Below are positions 52,806 through 61,510 of a stretch of DNA of 64,000 nucleotides, piece by piece. This stretch comes from Christiangramia aestuarii. GTDB lineage: Bacteria; Bacteroidota; Bacteroidia; Flavobacteriales; Flavobacteriaceae. Location of the stretch: the NCBI RefSeq assembly GCF_009735585.1, contig NZ_VJVW01000001.1, positions 419,698 through 483,697 on the forward strand, written 5' to 3'. Position numbers and translations under genes: made by a program. The number at the start of each line of letters is the position of its first letter. Position 1 is the first letter of the stretch. Below the pieces are notes generated by a model. The model was not told the origin of the DNA. It made no database searches and was given only the letters and a program-made list of their open reading frames with translations.

Positions 52806-53712
52806 ACCAGGAAGTACGGGAAGCCTTCCTTTCCATCTCCTTTTTCTCAGCGTATTCATAGCCCTGCTGCCACCATTCGGTCATGGCCTTTTTATTGAAA
52901 ACTAAAGAGTTTTCGGTGAGTTTAGTGGGAGTATAATAGATGTTCAGCTTTACCTTTTTGTTCATCGCGGCCAGTTTACCTTCAACGATATCATGATATT
53001 CTACCTGATCCAGCAGGAACCCGAAAAGGTTGACCATCAATGAAAATGGGTTCTTTCCCAGGATCTTGTTGTATTCCATATTTTCAGCCTCGAGGATAAT
53101 GGCATCCACTTCGGTGGCTCCCCTTCGAATCGCTTCCCTAATAGGGACCACGCATCCCAGGCCGCCATCGGCATATTCGAAACCGTCCTTTTGGGCAAGG
53201 CTCATAAAAGGAATATAGTTGCAGCTAATCCAGATCCAGTCGCAAAAATCGTCATATTCGAACTCGTGGATAGATTTGTATTCCACCCTGTTCTTAGAAA
53301 GGTTAGATACGGTGACCACCACGTCTTCTACCTGTGCTTTCAGTTCGTCGAAATCCTTACGTGAAAAACTTTTCCTGATATTTCTCCTTAAGGCCTTACT
53401 TTCTCCAAAAGTCCTTCGGGACCTCATGAATTGCCAGATGGTATTGATGTAATTGATGGTTACGTATTCCCTGCCTTCCTTCTTCTTGACCACAAAAGGG
53501 TTTACGCTAAAGATTTTACGCTGGGTAACATTGGTGTAGATGTCGTAAACTTTCTGGATATTTCCCGCGGCAAGATGCGGAATTAACAGGCTCCCGGTGG
53601 AGGTTCCTAAAAACAGATCGTAATTTCTTTTTTGTTCCTGAATTAGATACTGAGCCACGCCGCCGGCAAAAGCTCCTTTGCTTCCTCCTCCAGATATTAC
53701 CAATGCTCGCAT
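52789..53712 (-). CDS. Patatin-like phospholipase (copy 2)
   Basis: A 307-residue patatin-like acyl hydrolase, predicted to release fatty acids from phospholipids or glycolipids. The oxyanion-hole Gly-rich SGGGSKGA is at 7-14, the nucleophile elbow GTSTG has Ser38, and the catalytic dyad Asp is in EYADGGLG (Asp182). No signal peptide is present. It is a close paralogue of the next gene, with the same spacing of catalytic residues and many shared segments (YKSI, WIWISCNYxPFMSL, RGATEVDAIIL, plus the matching end of the enzymatic domain). It begins at the stop of copy 1 (TAATG), so the two are coupled. Confidence 0.9.
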   Translation of the reverse strand: MRALVISGGGSKGAFAGGVAQYLIQEQKRNYDLFLGTSTGSLLIPHLAAGNIQKVYDIYTNVTQRKIFSVNPFVVKKKEGREYVTINYINTIWQFMRSRRTFGESKALRRNIRKSFSRKDFDELKAQVEDVVVTVSNLSKNRVEYKSIHEFEYDDFCDWIWISCNYIPFMSLAQKDGFEYADGGLGCVVPIREAIRRGATEVDAIILEAENMEYNKILGKNPFSLMVNLFGFLLDQVEYHDIVEGKLAAMNKKVKLNIYYTPTKLTENSLVFNKKAMTEWWQQGYEYAEKKEMERKASRTSWFKLGF

Positions 53713-54614
53713 TAAGGTTCGATTTGGTTCAACTCTTCATTTCTGTATTTGGCAAATTCAAAGCCACTCTCCCACCATGCCGTCATCTGTTCTTCATCAA
53801 AAATAAGCGAATTAGTTGTGAGTACAGTTGGGGTATAGTAAAAATTTAAGATAGCATCATGGTTGGCTGCAGAGAATTTCCCGATCCTGATATTCTGTTT
53901 TTCGATACGGTCTAGCATAAAAGCAAAAAGATTGGTGATAAGTGAAAACACGTTTTTAGAAGGCATGCGGTTAAAGTAGGTCACCTCGGTCTGTAAAATG
54001 ATCGCATCTACCTCTGTAGCCCCTCGTTTTATGGCCTCTTCTATAGGCACCATGGAACCAAGCCCACCATCGGCATATTCACAGCCATTCTTTTTCACCA
54101 GGCTCATAAAAGGAGTATAATTACAGGAGATCCAGATCCATTCGATAAATTCCTCGTAATCATAATCTTTAATAGATTTATATTCTACCTCATTCAGGGA
54201 TATATTTGAAACCGTGACGACAATTTCCTTTGGACCTGCCTTCAATTCCTCGAACTCCTCGCGCGAAAGGGTCTTTTCCAGTAATTTTTTCAAATTATAG
54301 CTATCGCCAAAGGTCTTTTTTCCTTTCAGGAAATTCTTGAGCACGTTCACATGGTTAATCGTTATATTCTCACGGCCGTGTTTTTTGGTGACCAAAAATG
54401 GTTTACTGCTAAAGATGCTGGACTGGTTCACCGAGGTATATACCTTCTTGACCTTTTCGGCCTTATTTAAGGCCATATGCGAAATTAAAAGGCTGCCGGT
54501 AGAAGTACCGATAAAAATATCATATTCACGTTTTAGTTCTTCTGTAAGGTACTGAGCAACGCCTCCTGCAAAAGCGCCTTTACTCCCCCCTCCTGAAATT
54601 ACCAGTGCACGCAT
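53712..54614 (-). CDS. Patatin-like phospholipase (copy 1)
   Basis: A 300-residue patatin-like hydrolase, the tandem paralogue of copy 2, with SGGGSKGA (7-14), GTSTG (Ser38) and ADGGLG (Asp182) in identical positions. The first 29 residues are nearly identical between the copies, the rest moderately so, showing an old duplication with purifying selection around the active site. It begins directly at the end of the M1 aminopeptidase gene (54615) with no spacer, so the M1 gene, copy 1 and copy 2 form a packed minus-strand unit. Substrate unknown. Confidence 0.9.
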   Translation of the reverse strand: MRALVISGGGSKGAFAGGVAQYLTEELKREYDIFIGTSTGSLLISHMALNKAEKVKKVYTSVNQSSIFSSKPFLVTKKHGRENITINHVNVLKNFLKGKKTFGDSYNLKKLLEKTLSREEFEELKAGPKEIVVTVSNISLNEVEYKSIKDYDYEEFIEWIWISCNYTPFMSLVKKNGCEYADGGLGSMVPIEEAIKRGATEVDAIILQTEVTYFNRMPSKNVFSLITNLFAFMLDRIEKQNIRIGKFSAANHDAILNFYYTPTVLTTNSLIFDEEQMTAWWESGFEFAKYRNEELNQIEP

Positions 54615-56729
54615 TTATCCGGATATTTTAGACCTTAAATAAGAGGTTTCTGCCTCGCTCATATTTCCTGAAAGATCGATCAATTCTTTCTTATATTCCT
54701 CATTTTTCAAAAGCTCTCCCAGCAATTGCCTGCAATAATTTCTGAAACTGTAGGTATGATGCTGTGTTCCCTTTATGAGACTTTGTAAACTAGCCTCGTT
54801 AAAGGCTCCTAACTGAAACAGGTAACTAAAGGCATTTTCCCTTATCTGGAATGGTCTCCAGGTTTCCGTATACCCTGCCAGTTCCGCATAATATTGCTGA
54901 TTGAGTTCTGGCTCGAATTCAGGAGTCACCAGGCTTAGAATTAGCCAGAGCATACGAACGTTCTTATTAAAAAAACCGACTATATCCCTGGTCTTTTCAA
55001 GATATTCAATTCTTTTGTCCGGATATTGTTCCCAGAGCTTATAAAGCGCCGCTTCGATACTGAGATAAGATTCATCCTCAAGAAGACTTTCGAATTCCTT
55101 TTGCAAACCCTGCGGAATCTTTTGCATGCTCAGGGCGATGGCCTGGCGTACAAATACGTTATTGGTTTCAAAGGCTTTACGGTATAATTTCTTAGCATTT
55201 TCAGATTCCAGTCCTGCCAGCTGGTGCACCACTTCCTGGCCAATATAATCGTTCACCGGAAAATCCAATGCCTTATCCAGGTATTCATATTTCTGGTCCA
55301 GCCCGGTTTCCCGAAGCGCCGCAATATTGAGATAACTGGTGATAAATTCAGATTCCTTCAATGCTTCTAAAGACTGGTTGGCCTTAAAAGCCGATTGCTC
55401 TAACCAATCCTCCTTAAATTTGGATAGGTCCTGGCCTGAGGCAGCTTCCATTTCTGCCAGGAAATTATCGGTTTCCACATTTTTAAAACTGTAAAGCTGC
55501 AGGTAATTCTTTATACCTTTTCTGAAGGCCTCATCCCCTACCCTTTCTCTCAAAATATGTAAGGCCCAGGCTCCTTTTTGATAGAAAGTAAGCGAACTTG
55601 CAGATGGATTCAGCAGGGATTCTCCCTTCCCGGAGTCACTAAGCTCTTTGAGCTGCTCTGCAGACTCATATAATTTCCAGTAATAATAATCCTCACCGAA
55701 GATCTCCTTTTCAGCCAGTAAGGCATAGTAGGTAGCAAAACCTTCATGCAGCCAGTGATGCTTGCCCGAGGTTTCGGTAACCAGGTTGCCAAACCACTGG
55801 TGCGCCAGTTCGTGGGCATTCACATTCACATAATTCCTGTCCTTGAAGCCAATAGAATCTGTCACAAAAGAAGCTGAAAATATGGTAAGACCTGTATTTT
55901 CCATGCCTCCATGCAGAAAATCCATGACAGGCATTTGTTTATAATTCTGCCAGGGATAAGGCAGGCCGATCTCTTTTTCAAGAAAATCGAAGATCTGCCC
56001 GGTGTACCGGTAAGTAGGTTCAAATTTGGCCGAATCTCCCGGCATGATATACTGGTTGATATTATCTCCCGCGGAAGACTGCATCTCTTCTGAATAAAAT
56101 TTTCCTGCGCTAACCGCCACCAGGTAGCTGCTCATGGGTTTCTCCATATCGAATTCCCATAGCCTGACAGAATCATTTATTTTTTCGCTGGACTCAAGCC
56201 GTCCGTTAGAAACCAGTTCAAAGCCTTCAGGAAATTCAAAACTCAGGTCGAACTCGGCTTTTTCTTTCATATCATCAAAACTGGGAAGCCAGGTGGAAGT
56301 ATATTTCCCCTGCCCCTGAGTCCAAACCTGCTTTTCAGAACTATCGAGGTCCGGGTATTCCCAGTTGATAAAATACATACCAGAGCCAGGCTGCACGGAA
56401 TAATCCAGCTCCAGCCGGTTATTTTCTGAAGGAAGGAATTCATGCAGTATATAAATACCATTTTCTCCGATCGAGGATTTGACCGGTTTTCCGTTAAGAC
56501 TAAGCCCGGAAAAACTCATCTTACGGCCGTCTATAAAAAGACTGTCCTTTTGAGCGAGCACATCAAAATCATAGATCACGCGGCCCTCGACCTTTTTTTG
56601 GGAAGGCCGGATCTTTATATAAGCATCAACATGTTTAAAATCGAAATTTTCAGTCTGGGACTGGCTTTTTTCCTGGGCCATTAAATAAAACGAACAGAAA
56701 AAAAGCAGGAAAGCAAGTTGTTTTTGCAT
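54615..56729 (-). CDS. Exported M1 family aminopeptidase
   Basis: A 704-residue exported zinc aminopeptidase. The frame opens at 56762, but the ATG at 56729 gives a clean signal peptide (QKQLAFLLFFCSFYLMAQ). The exopeptidase motif GGMENTGL is at about 284-291, the zinc site NVNAHELAHQWFGN follows with the third ligand in WLHEGFATYYALLAE, and a C-terminal alpha-helical domain of ~270 residues is present. It belongs to the longer M1 class, unlike the shorter one at 28474-30111. It is divergent from recG and heads the unit that includes both patatin genes. Confidence 0.92.
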   Translation of the reverse strand: MQKQLAFLLFFCSFYLMAQEKSQSQTENFDFKHVDAYIKIRPSQKKVEGRVIYDFDVLAQKDSLFIDGRKMSFSGLSLNGKPVKSSIGENGIYILHEFLPSENNRLELDYSVQPGSGMYFINWEYPDLDSSEKQVWTQGQGKYTSTWLPSFDDMKEKAEFDLSFEFPEGFELVSNGRLESSEKINDSVRLWEFDMEKPMSSYLVAVSAGKFYSEEMQSSAGDNINQYIMPGDSAKFEPTYRYTGQIFDFLEKEIGLPYPWQNYKQMPVMDFLHGGMENTGLTIFSASFVTDSIGFKDRNYVNVNAHELAHQWFGNLVTETSGKHHWLHEGFATYYALLAEKEIFGEDYYYWKLYESAEQLKELSDSGKGESLLNPSASSLTFYQKGAWALHILRERVGDEAFRKGIKNYLQLYSFKNVETDNFLAEMEAASGQDLSKFKEDWLEQSAFKANQSLEALKESEFITSYLNIAALRETGLDQKYEYLDKALDFPVNDYIGQEVVHQLAGLESENAKKLYRKAFETNNVFVRQAIALSMQKIPQGLQKEFESLLEDESYLSIEAALYKLWEQYPDKRIEYLEKTRDIVGFFNKNVRMLWLILSLVTPEFEPELNQQYYAELAGYTETWRPFQIRENAFSYLFQLGAFNEASLQSLIKGTQHHTYSFRNYCRQLLGELLKNEEYKKELIDLSGNMSEAETSYLRSKISG

Positions 56730-56855
56730 CGAAATAAGGAGAATATCTTCTGCAAAATACAAATTTGAAAGCTCAAACCATAAAATTTAAAGTTTAAACA
56801 TCTTCGGTTAATTGCAGCTCTGTTTAAATCAATCGGTTTTAATATCTTCGTTTTT

Positions 56856-58955
56856 ATGATCCAAAATCTGTTGCAAACCCCCATTGAATACCTGAAAGGT
56901 GTTGGACCAAATCGAGCCGAAGTTTTAAAGAAAGAGCTCAATATTAAGTATTTTCGGGACCTCATCAACTTCTTTCCCAATCGGTATATAGATAAGACCG
57001 GTTTTTATAAGATCAACCAGCTGCAGAGAAACTCCGCGGAAGTTCAGGTTGTAGGAAAGATCGTTCACATGAAAATGGTCGAGCAAAAAAGGGGAAAACG
57101 TCTGGTCGCAGATTTTGTGGACGATACCGGCAAATTGGAACTTATCTGGTTCAGGGGACATAAATGGATACGGGAAAATCTAAAGCTGAATACTCCTTAT
57201 GTCATCTTCGGAAAGACCAACTGGTATAACGGCGTTTTCAGCATGCCCCACCCCGAAATGGAACTGGTGGCAGATTATAAAAAGAACCTGCGAACGGCCA
57301 TGCAGCCCGTCTATCCTTCCACCGAAATGCTGGTGAAAAAAGGAATCACCAACAGGGTGGTAATGCGGATGATGCAGGAGGTGATGCAGCAAACCGGTCT
57401 GAAATTTTCAGAAAGCCTGAGTGCCGGCCTTATCGAAGAACTAAAGCTCATACCGAAGGCGGAAGCCATCTTTAACATACATTTTCCCAAAAACCAGGAA
57501 TTACTGGCCAAGGCGCAGTTCCGACTTAAATTTGAGGAACTTTTCTTCATCCAGTTGCAGCTTATTCGGCGTAACCTGATGCACAAGCAAAAGATCAAGG
57601 GTTTTAATTTTGACCAGATAGGTGAGCACTTTAATGACTTTTATCAGAACCATCTTCCTTTCGACCTCACCAATGCCCAGAAAAGGGTGATCAAGGAAAT
57701 TAGGAGCGATATGGGCAGCGGGGCGCAGATGAACCGCCTGCTACAAGGAGATGTTGGTTCAGGAAAGACCATCGTCGCGCTAATGTCGATGCTTATCGCG
57801 CTGGACAACAGTTTCCAGGCCTGCCTGATGGCTCCAACCGAGATCCTGTCCATTCAGCATTATAACGGACTGAAGGAATTATGCGAAAATCTCGCCCTGG
57901 AGATCAGGCTGCTAACTGGTTCTACCAGGACCGCAGAAAGGCGGGAGATCCATGAAAAATTGGTGAACGGTGAGATAGATATCCTAATTGGAACCCATGC
58001 CCTTTTAGAGGACAAAGTTAAATTCAAGAACCTGGGACTGGCGGTGATCGACGAACAGCACAGGTTTGGAGTAGCACAGAGAGCCAAATTATGGAAAAAG
58101 AACCATATCCCACCGCACGTCCTGGTAATGACCGCGACGCCCATCCCCAGAACCCTGGCCATGAGCCTTTATGGTGACCTTGACATTTCGGTGATAGACG
58201 AACTGCCGCCGGGCAGGAAACCGGTTAAGACCGTGCATCGTTTTGACAGCAACCGGCTAAAGGTCTTCGCTTTTATAAGGGATGAGATAAAAAAAGGCCG
58301 GCAGGTTTATGTGGTTTATCCACTTATCCAGGAATCCGAAAAAATGGACTATAAGGACCTGATGGACGGTTATGAAAGTATCGCCCGGGAATTCCCCGAT
58401 TTTCAGATCTCGATAGTGCACGGGCAGATGAAACCGGCAGATAAGGATTACGAGATGGACCGATTTGTAAGGGCCGAAACCCAGATCATGGTGGCCACGA
58501 CCGTGATCGAGGTTGGAGTGAACGTGCCCAATGCCAGTGTGATGATCATTGAAAGCGCTGAAAGATTCGGTCTTTCCCAGCTACACCAGTTACGAGGCCG
58601 CGTGGGAAGGGGCGCCGAACAAAGTTTCTGTATCCTGATGACCGGACATAAGCTGTCTAACGACAGCAAAACCCGTCTGGAAACCATGACCGCTACCAAC
58701 GATGGTTTCGAGATCGCGGAAGTGGACCTTAAGCTCAGGGGTCCAGGAGATCTTATGGGAACCCAGCAAAGCGGGGTCCTCAACCTGAAAATAGCCGATA
58801 TCGTCAAGGATAACTCCATTCTTCAGTCGGCCAGGTACTATGCCTCCAGGATCCTGAAGGAAGACCCAAACCTTAGCGAGGAAAAGCATGCCATGATCAA
58901 ACATGCCTATTCCAGGCTGGTTCAGAATAAAACCATCTGGAACTACATCAGCTAA
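56856..58955 (+). CDS. recG: ATP-dependent DNA helicase RecG
   Basis: A 699-residue branch-migrating helicase acting on stalled forks and Holliday junctions. The N-terminal wedge domain (IEYLKGVGPNRAEVLKKEL, then an OB fold) is followed by helicase motifs: Walker A QGDVGSGKTIVAL (about 290-302), GTHALLEDKV, DEQHRFGVAQR (motif II), VMTATPIPRTLAMSLYG (motif III), TTVIEVGVNVPNASVMI, QLRGRVGRGAEQSF (motif VI) and the C-terminal LRGPGDLMGTQQSG. All are intact. It is divergent from the M1 aminopeptidase gene with 126 bp between starts. Confidence 0.97.
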   Translation: MIQNLLQTPIEYLKGVGPNRAEVLKKELNIKYFRDLINFFPNRYIDKTGFYKINQLQRNSAEVQVVGKIVHMKMVEQKRGKRLVADFVDDTGKLELIWFRGHKWIRENLKLNTPYVIFGKTNWYNGVFSMPHPEMELVADYKKNLRTAMQPVYPSTEMLVKKGITNRVVMRMMQEVMQQTGLKFSESLSAGLIEELKLIPKAEAIFNIHFPKNQELLAKAQFRLKFEELFFIQLQLIRRNLMHKQKIKGFNFDQIGEHFNDFYQNHLPFDLTNAQKRVIKEIRSDMGSGAQMNRLLQGDVGSGKTIVALMSMLIALDNSFQACLMAPTEILSIQHYNGLKELCENLALEIRLLTGSTRTAERREIHEKLVNGEIDILIGTHALLEDKVKFKNLGLAVIDEQHRFGVAQRAKLWKKNHIPPHVLVMTATPIPRTLAMSLYGDLDISVIDELPPGRKPVKTVHRFDSNRLKVFAFIRDEIKKGRQVYVVYPLIQESEKMDYKDLMDGYESIAREFPDFQISIVHGQMKPADKDYEMDRFVRAETQIMVATTVIEVGVNVPNASVMIIESAERFGLSQLHQLRGRVGRGAEQSFCILMTGHKLSNDSKTRLETMTATNDGFEIAEVDLKLRGPGDLMGTQQSGVLNLKIADIVKDNSILQSARYYASRILKEDPNLSEEKHAMIKHAYSRLVQNKTIWNYIS

Positions 58956-59026
58956 ACCAGGCCGGGAAAGGAGAACAGGCTATTTCACAAGATTTCTTTT
59001 TGTACGATAAAACGCTGTTTTTAAAT

Positions 59027-59044
59027 ATGGGGGTATTCCCCCAT
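59027..59044. repeat. GC-rich hairpin downstream of recG
   Basis: A 7-bp perfect stem, ATGGGGG / CCCCCAT, with loop TATT, 71 bp past the recG stop. It is not followed directly by a T-run, so it may be a weak terminator or an RNA element. Confidence 0.6.
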
Positions 59045-59070
59045 TAATTGGCATTTTTTAGAAAACCTAA

Positions 59071-59083
59071 AATGATAATCATT
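59071..59083. promoter_or_regulatory. Fur-box-like palindrome
   Basis: AATGATAATCATT is a 13-bp palindrome (6-bp arms, one central base) resembling the core of the Fur consensus. It lies 356 bp before the secreted TPR gene at 59439, farther than usual for an operator, so its target is uncertain. Confidence 0.4.
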
Positions 59084-59438
59084 CATGGATCTCTTATCTG
59101 GCTTGTTCAATTAAATGGTGTGCTATAGAAACTAAAGGCTTTCAGTAAAATGGAATTTCTATAAGGATGCTTCCATATCCAATTTTGAGAGAACCTGTTA
59201 TCGATTAAAATCTAATGGTCACCTGTAAAAGGCCAGCATCTTTTTAATTACTGAATCACAGCTATTTATGCATTTTTCCGTATATTTAAGCAATCCGAAA
59301 ATTTTTAATACTTACCTGTAACCTCATGCCCTCCCCAAATCTCTGAGGTAGATTCTTACGCCCCATTTTGAAGTAATGTGAAAAAGCCATGAGGCAATTT
59401 CTATAACTATTCATTTAACACCATTTAATCCTAAAAAG

Positions 59439-60350
59439 ATGAAATCAAGAACCACTTTACAACAGGGCATCTGCGGTCTTCTATTTATCCTGTCAATGAG
59501 CCTGTTCGCTCAGAACGGAGAAGCAGATATGGAAACGATCGATAAGCTCCATAAGGAGTATAAGTCTAACGGGGCAGATGCAGCCCTAAGCATGTACAAA
59601 AACATGCCGGAGGACAAGGAATACCATGGGCTACAGGAGCCTTTAAACGTTCTGGGTTACCGGCTGCTCAATGATGAAAATGATGCCGAAGCTGCCGCGT
59701 TAGTTTTTAAGGCTCAAATAGAAGAACATCCTAACGAACCCAACCCTTATGACTCCTACGCCGATGCACTTATAGAGCAGGGAAAGGATGAAGAAGCTAT
59801 CAATAATTTGAACAAATCTATAGACTTGCTCGCCGGTGCAGAAGATAATGATTTCAATAATAATCTTATCCTGGCTTCTAAATCTAAACTCGCCAAATTA
59901 AAAGGACTCAATAAGGTGTTCAGCTTTCTTGAAGGCAACTGGAAAGTAGAGACCTATAATTTCCCAGATGGAGAAAAGACCTTGAGATTCAGGGACGATG
60001 TACAATTTATGCCCAGCAAAATGAATTCGGCACTGGTGATGAAAATGACCAACGAGGAAGAAAACTGGGAGGGCACACAGATGATCGCCTATGATGCGGT
60101 GAACAATGTTTACAAAGTAGCCAGGACAAACAGCAACAACCTTAACGGTTTCCAGACCGCCGAGATGAAGATCGTGGAATACAGCACCAATAAACTGGAA
60201 ATGATCGAAACCATGGAAAATAATGATGAAAAGATGAAAACCAGGCATGTGGTAGAACGAAACGGTGATGAGGTTGAATGGACTGTATATAATATAACCG
60301 ATGAAGGCGAAGAAAAGATGGTTTATCGCCATATGAAAAAGAAAAGTTAG
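59439..60350 (+). CDS. Exported TPR plus DUF1579-like protein (paralogue 1)
   Basis: A 303-residue exported protein with a signal peptide ending near SLFAQ (about residue 25). Residues ~30-150 form TPR-like helices (EPLNVLGYRLLNDENDAEAA, then ALIEQGKDEEAINNLNKSI). Residues ~165-300 form a beta-rich domain starting FLEGNWKVETYNFPDGE, which resembles the DUF1579/lipocalin-like fold. It is a clear paralogue of the protein at 60470-61375, sharing the EPLNVL-YRL and PNE-NPYDSY segments and the C-terminal EVEW-VYN pattern. No ligand is known. It has its own terminator. A Fur-like box lies far upstream. Confidence 0.7.
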   Translation: MKSRTTLQQGICGLLFILSMSLFAQNGEADMETIDKLHKEYKSNGADAALSMYKNMPEDKEYHGLQEPLNVLGYRLLNDENDAEAAALVFKAQIEEHPNEPNPYDSYADALIEQGKDEEAINNLNKSIDLLAGAEDNDFNNNLILASKSKLAKLKGLNKVFSFLEGNWKVETYNFPDGEKTLRFRDDVQFMPSKMNSALVMKMTNEEENWEGTQMIAYDAVNNVYKVARTNSNNLNGFQTAEMKIVEYSTNKLEMIETMENNDEKMKTRHVVERNGDEVEWTVYNITDEGEEKMVYRHMKKKS

Positions 60351-60361
60351 AAGCAGGTCTT

Positions 60362-60383
60362 AAAGGGAGCCCTGCTCCCTTTT
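60362..60383 (+). terminator. Intrinsic terminator
   Basis: A 9-bp stem (AAAGGGAGC / GCTCCCTTT) with loop CCT is followed by a short T-run, ending the first TPR paralogue. Confidence 0.82.
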
Positions 60384-60469
60384 GATGATCTGTAAAATTT
60401 ACAAGCCCATTACCCTACAATCAAATGCTATTGTGAGCATTAATCAATTATTCATTAAAAATTCAAATT

Positions 60470-61375
60470 ATGGGTGCAATTACAAAAATCAAATGGAGTA
60501 TCAGCCTAATGTTGATCTTTTTTACCGCTTCACTTTTCGCACAGACCGTAAACAGGTCTATGGAAGATGAGCTCTATGAAACTTATAAGGACAAGGGGGC
60601 CAAGGAAGTACTAAAACAATACGAAAAGAACAATCCTAACAAGGAATACGAAGGAATGGCCGAACCGCTAAACGTGCTAGCCTATCGCCTGATGCAAGAG
60701 GAAGAAGACCTAAAAGCTGCTGAAATGCTTCTACAGGCTCAGATCGAAGAATATCCAAACGAAGCCAATCCTTATGATTCCTATTCTGACGTTCTACTGG
60801 AAATGGGGAAAAAGGAAGAAGCTAAAAAATATATTGAAAAGTCAATGAAACTGGCTTCAGAAAAGGATACCGAGGAAAATCAACTGGTCATGGAAGCGGG
60901 GAAAGCAAAAATGGCCATCCTGGAAAATAAGGACAAACAGTTGAACTTCCTGGTAGGTAACTGGGATAACGAGACCAGGACCTACCAGAACGGGAAAGAA
61001 ATGAACAGTTCTAAAAGTACCAATAAGGTTTCTTTTGATCCGTCCGGTTCTATTATGATCGTGGATCATGACGGGCCCGACAAGGACCCCTGCTGTAAAA
61101 GGGTCATGGTTTACGACCCAACGGAAGACGAGTTCGATATTGCCTATATGCGCAGGAATCAGACCCAGGGGATCTATAATTCAAAAATGAAGGTCAAGGA
61201 AGTTGAGCCGGGACATTATGAAATGATGGAAACCTATACCAATAATGATAACGAGGAAGTAAAAGTGAAACATGACCTCAAAAAGAATGCAGATGAGGTA
61301 GAATGGATAGTTTATAATGCCAATGGAGATGACTGGCAAAAAGTAAGGACAATGAACCTGAAAAAACGAAACTAG
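60470..61375 (+). CDS. Exported TPR plus DUF1579-like protein (paralogue 2)
   Basis: A 301-residue exported paralogue of the preceding gene. The signal peptide ends FFTASLFAQ, followed by a TPR-like half (EPLNVLAYRLMQEEEDLKAA, then VLLEMGKKEEAKKYIEKSM) and a beta-rich domain opening FLVGNWDNETRTYQNG. It has an extra CC pair (DPCCKRVMVYDP) absent in paralogue 1, which could bind metal or form a disulfide. A terminator separates the genes, so each probably has its own promoter. Function unknown; the pairing of a protein-interaction domain with a lipocalin-like domain suggests a binding or sensing role. Confidence 0.7.
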   Translation: MGAITKIKWSISLMLIFFTASLFAQTVNRSMEDELYETYKDKGAKEVLKQYEKNNPNKEYEGMAEPLNVLAYRLMQEEEDLKAAEMLLQAQIEEYPNEANPYDSYSDVLLEMGKKEEAKKYIEKSMKLASEKDTEENQLVMEAGKAKMAILENKDKQLNFLVGNWDNETRTYQNGKEMNSSKSTNKVSFDPSGSIMIVDHDGPDKDPCCKRVMVYDPTEDEFDIAYMRRNQTQGIYNSKMKVKEVEPGHYEMMETYTNNDNEEVKVKHDLKKNADEVEWIVYNANGDDWQKVRTMNLKKRN

Positions 61376-61396
61376 AAATCAACACTTAAGAGCAGG

Positions 61397-61422
61397 AAAA
61401 AGAGGTGTAATCACCTCTTTTT
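61397..61422 (+). terminator. Intrinsic terminator
   Basis: An 11-bp stem (AAAAAGAGGTG / CACCTCTTTTT) with loop TAAT and a T-run, after TPR paralogue 2. Confidence 0.9.
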
Positions 61423-61482
61423 CTTTTCTCAGGAGCGGCTACAAAATTGTTTTTCAAATTATGACAAAACCATTCGTAATAC

Positions 61483-61490
61483 TATCTTTG
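61483..61490 (+). promoter_or_regulatory. Candidate -7 promoter element for pheT
   Basis: TATCTTTG fits TAnnTTTG and lies 20 bp before the pheT ATG; no -33 box is clear. Confidence 0.42.
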
Positions 61491-61510
61491 CTGCCTGAAA
61501 AAGACAATTC

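Larger units (their letters stand above)
58956..59438. other. 483-bp intergenic region with palindromes
   Basis: No supported gene lies here. It holds a perfect hairpin (ATGGGGG-TATT-CCCCCAT, 59027-59044), a Fur-box-like palindrome (59071-59083), and a distant 7-bp inverted pair (CCTCATG 59322-59328, CATGAGG 59388-59394) that is weak. The last ~60 bp before the ATG at 59439 are AT-rich and probably hold the promoter. I see no T-run terminator for recG other than the GC-rich hairpin, which lacks one. Confidence 0.6.

Noticed and set aside
59322-59394. CCTCATG / CATGAGG pair as an operator or RNA stem.
   Set aside because: Only 7 bp with 59 bp between arms, which is expected by chance.
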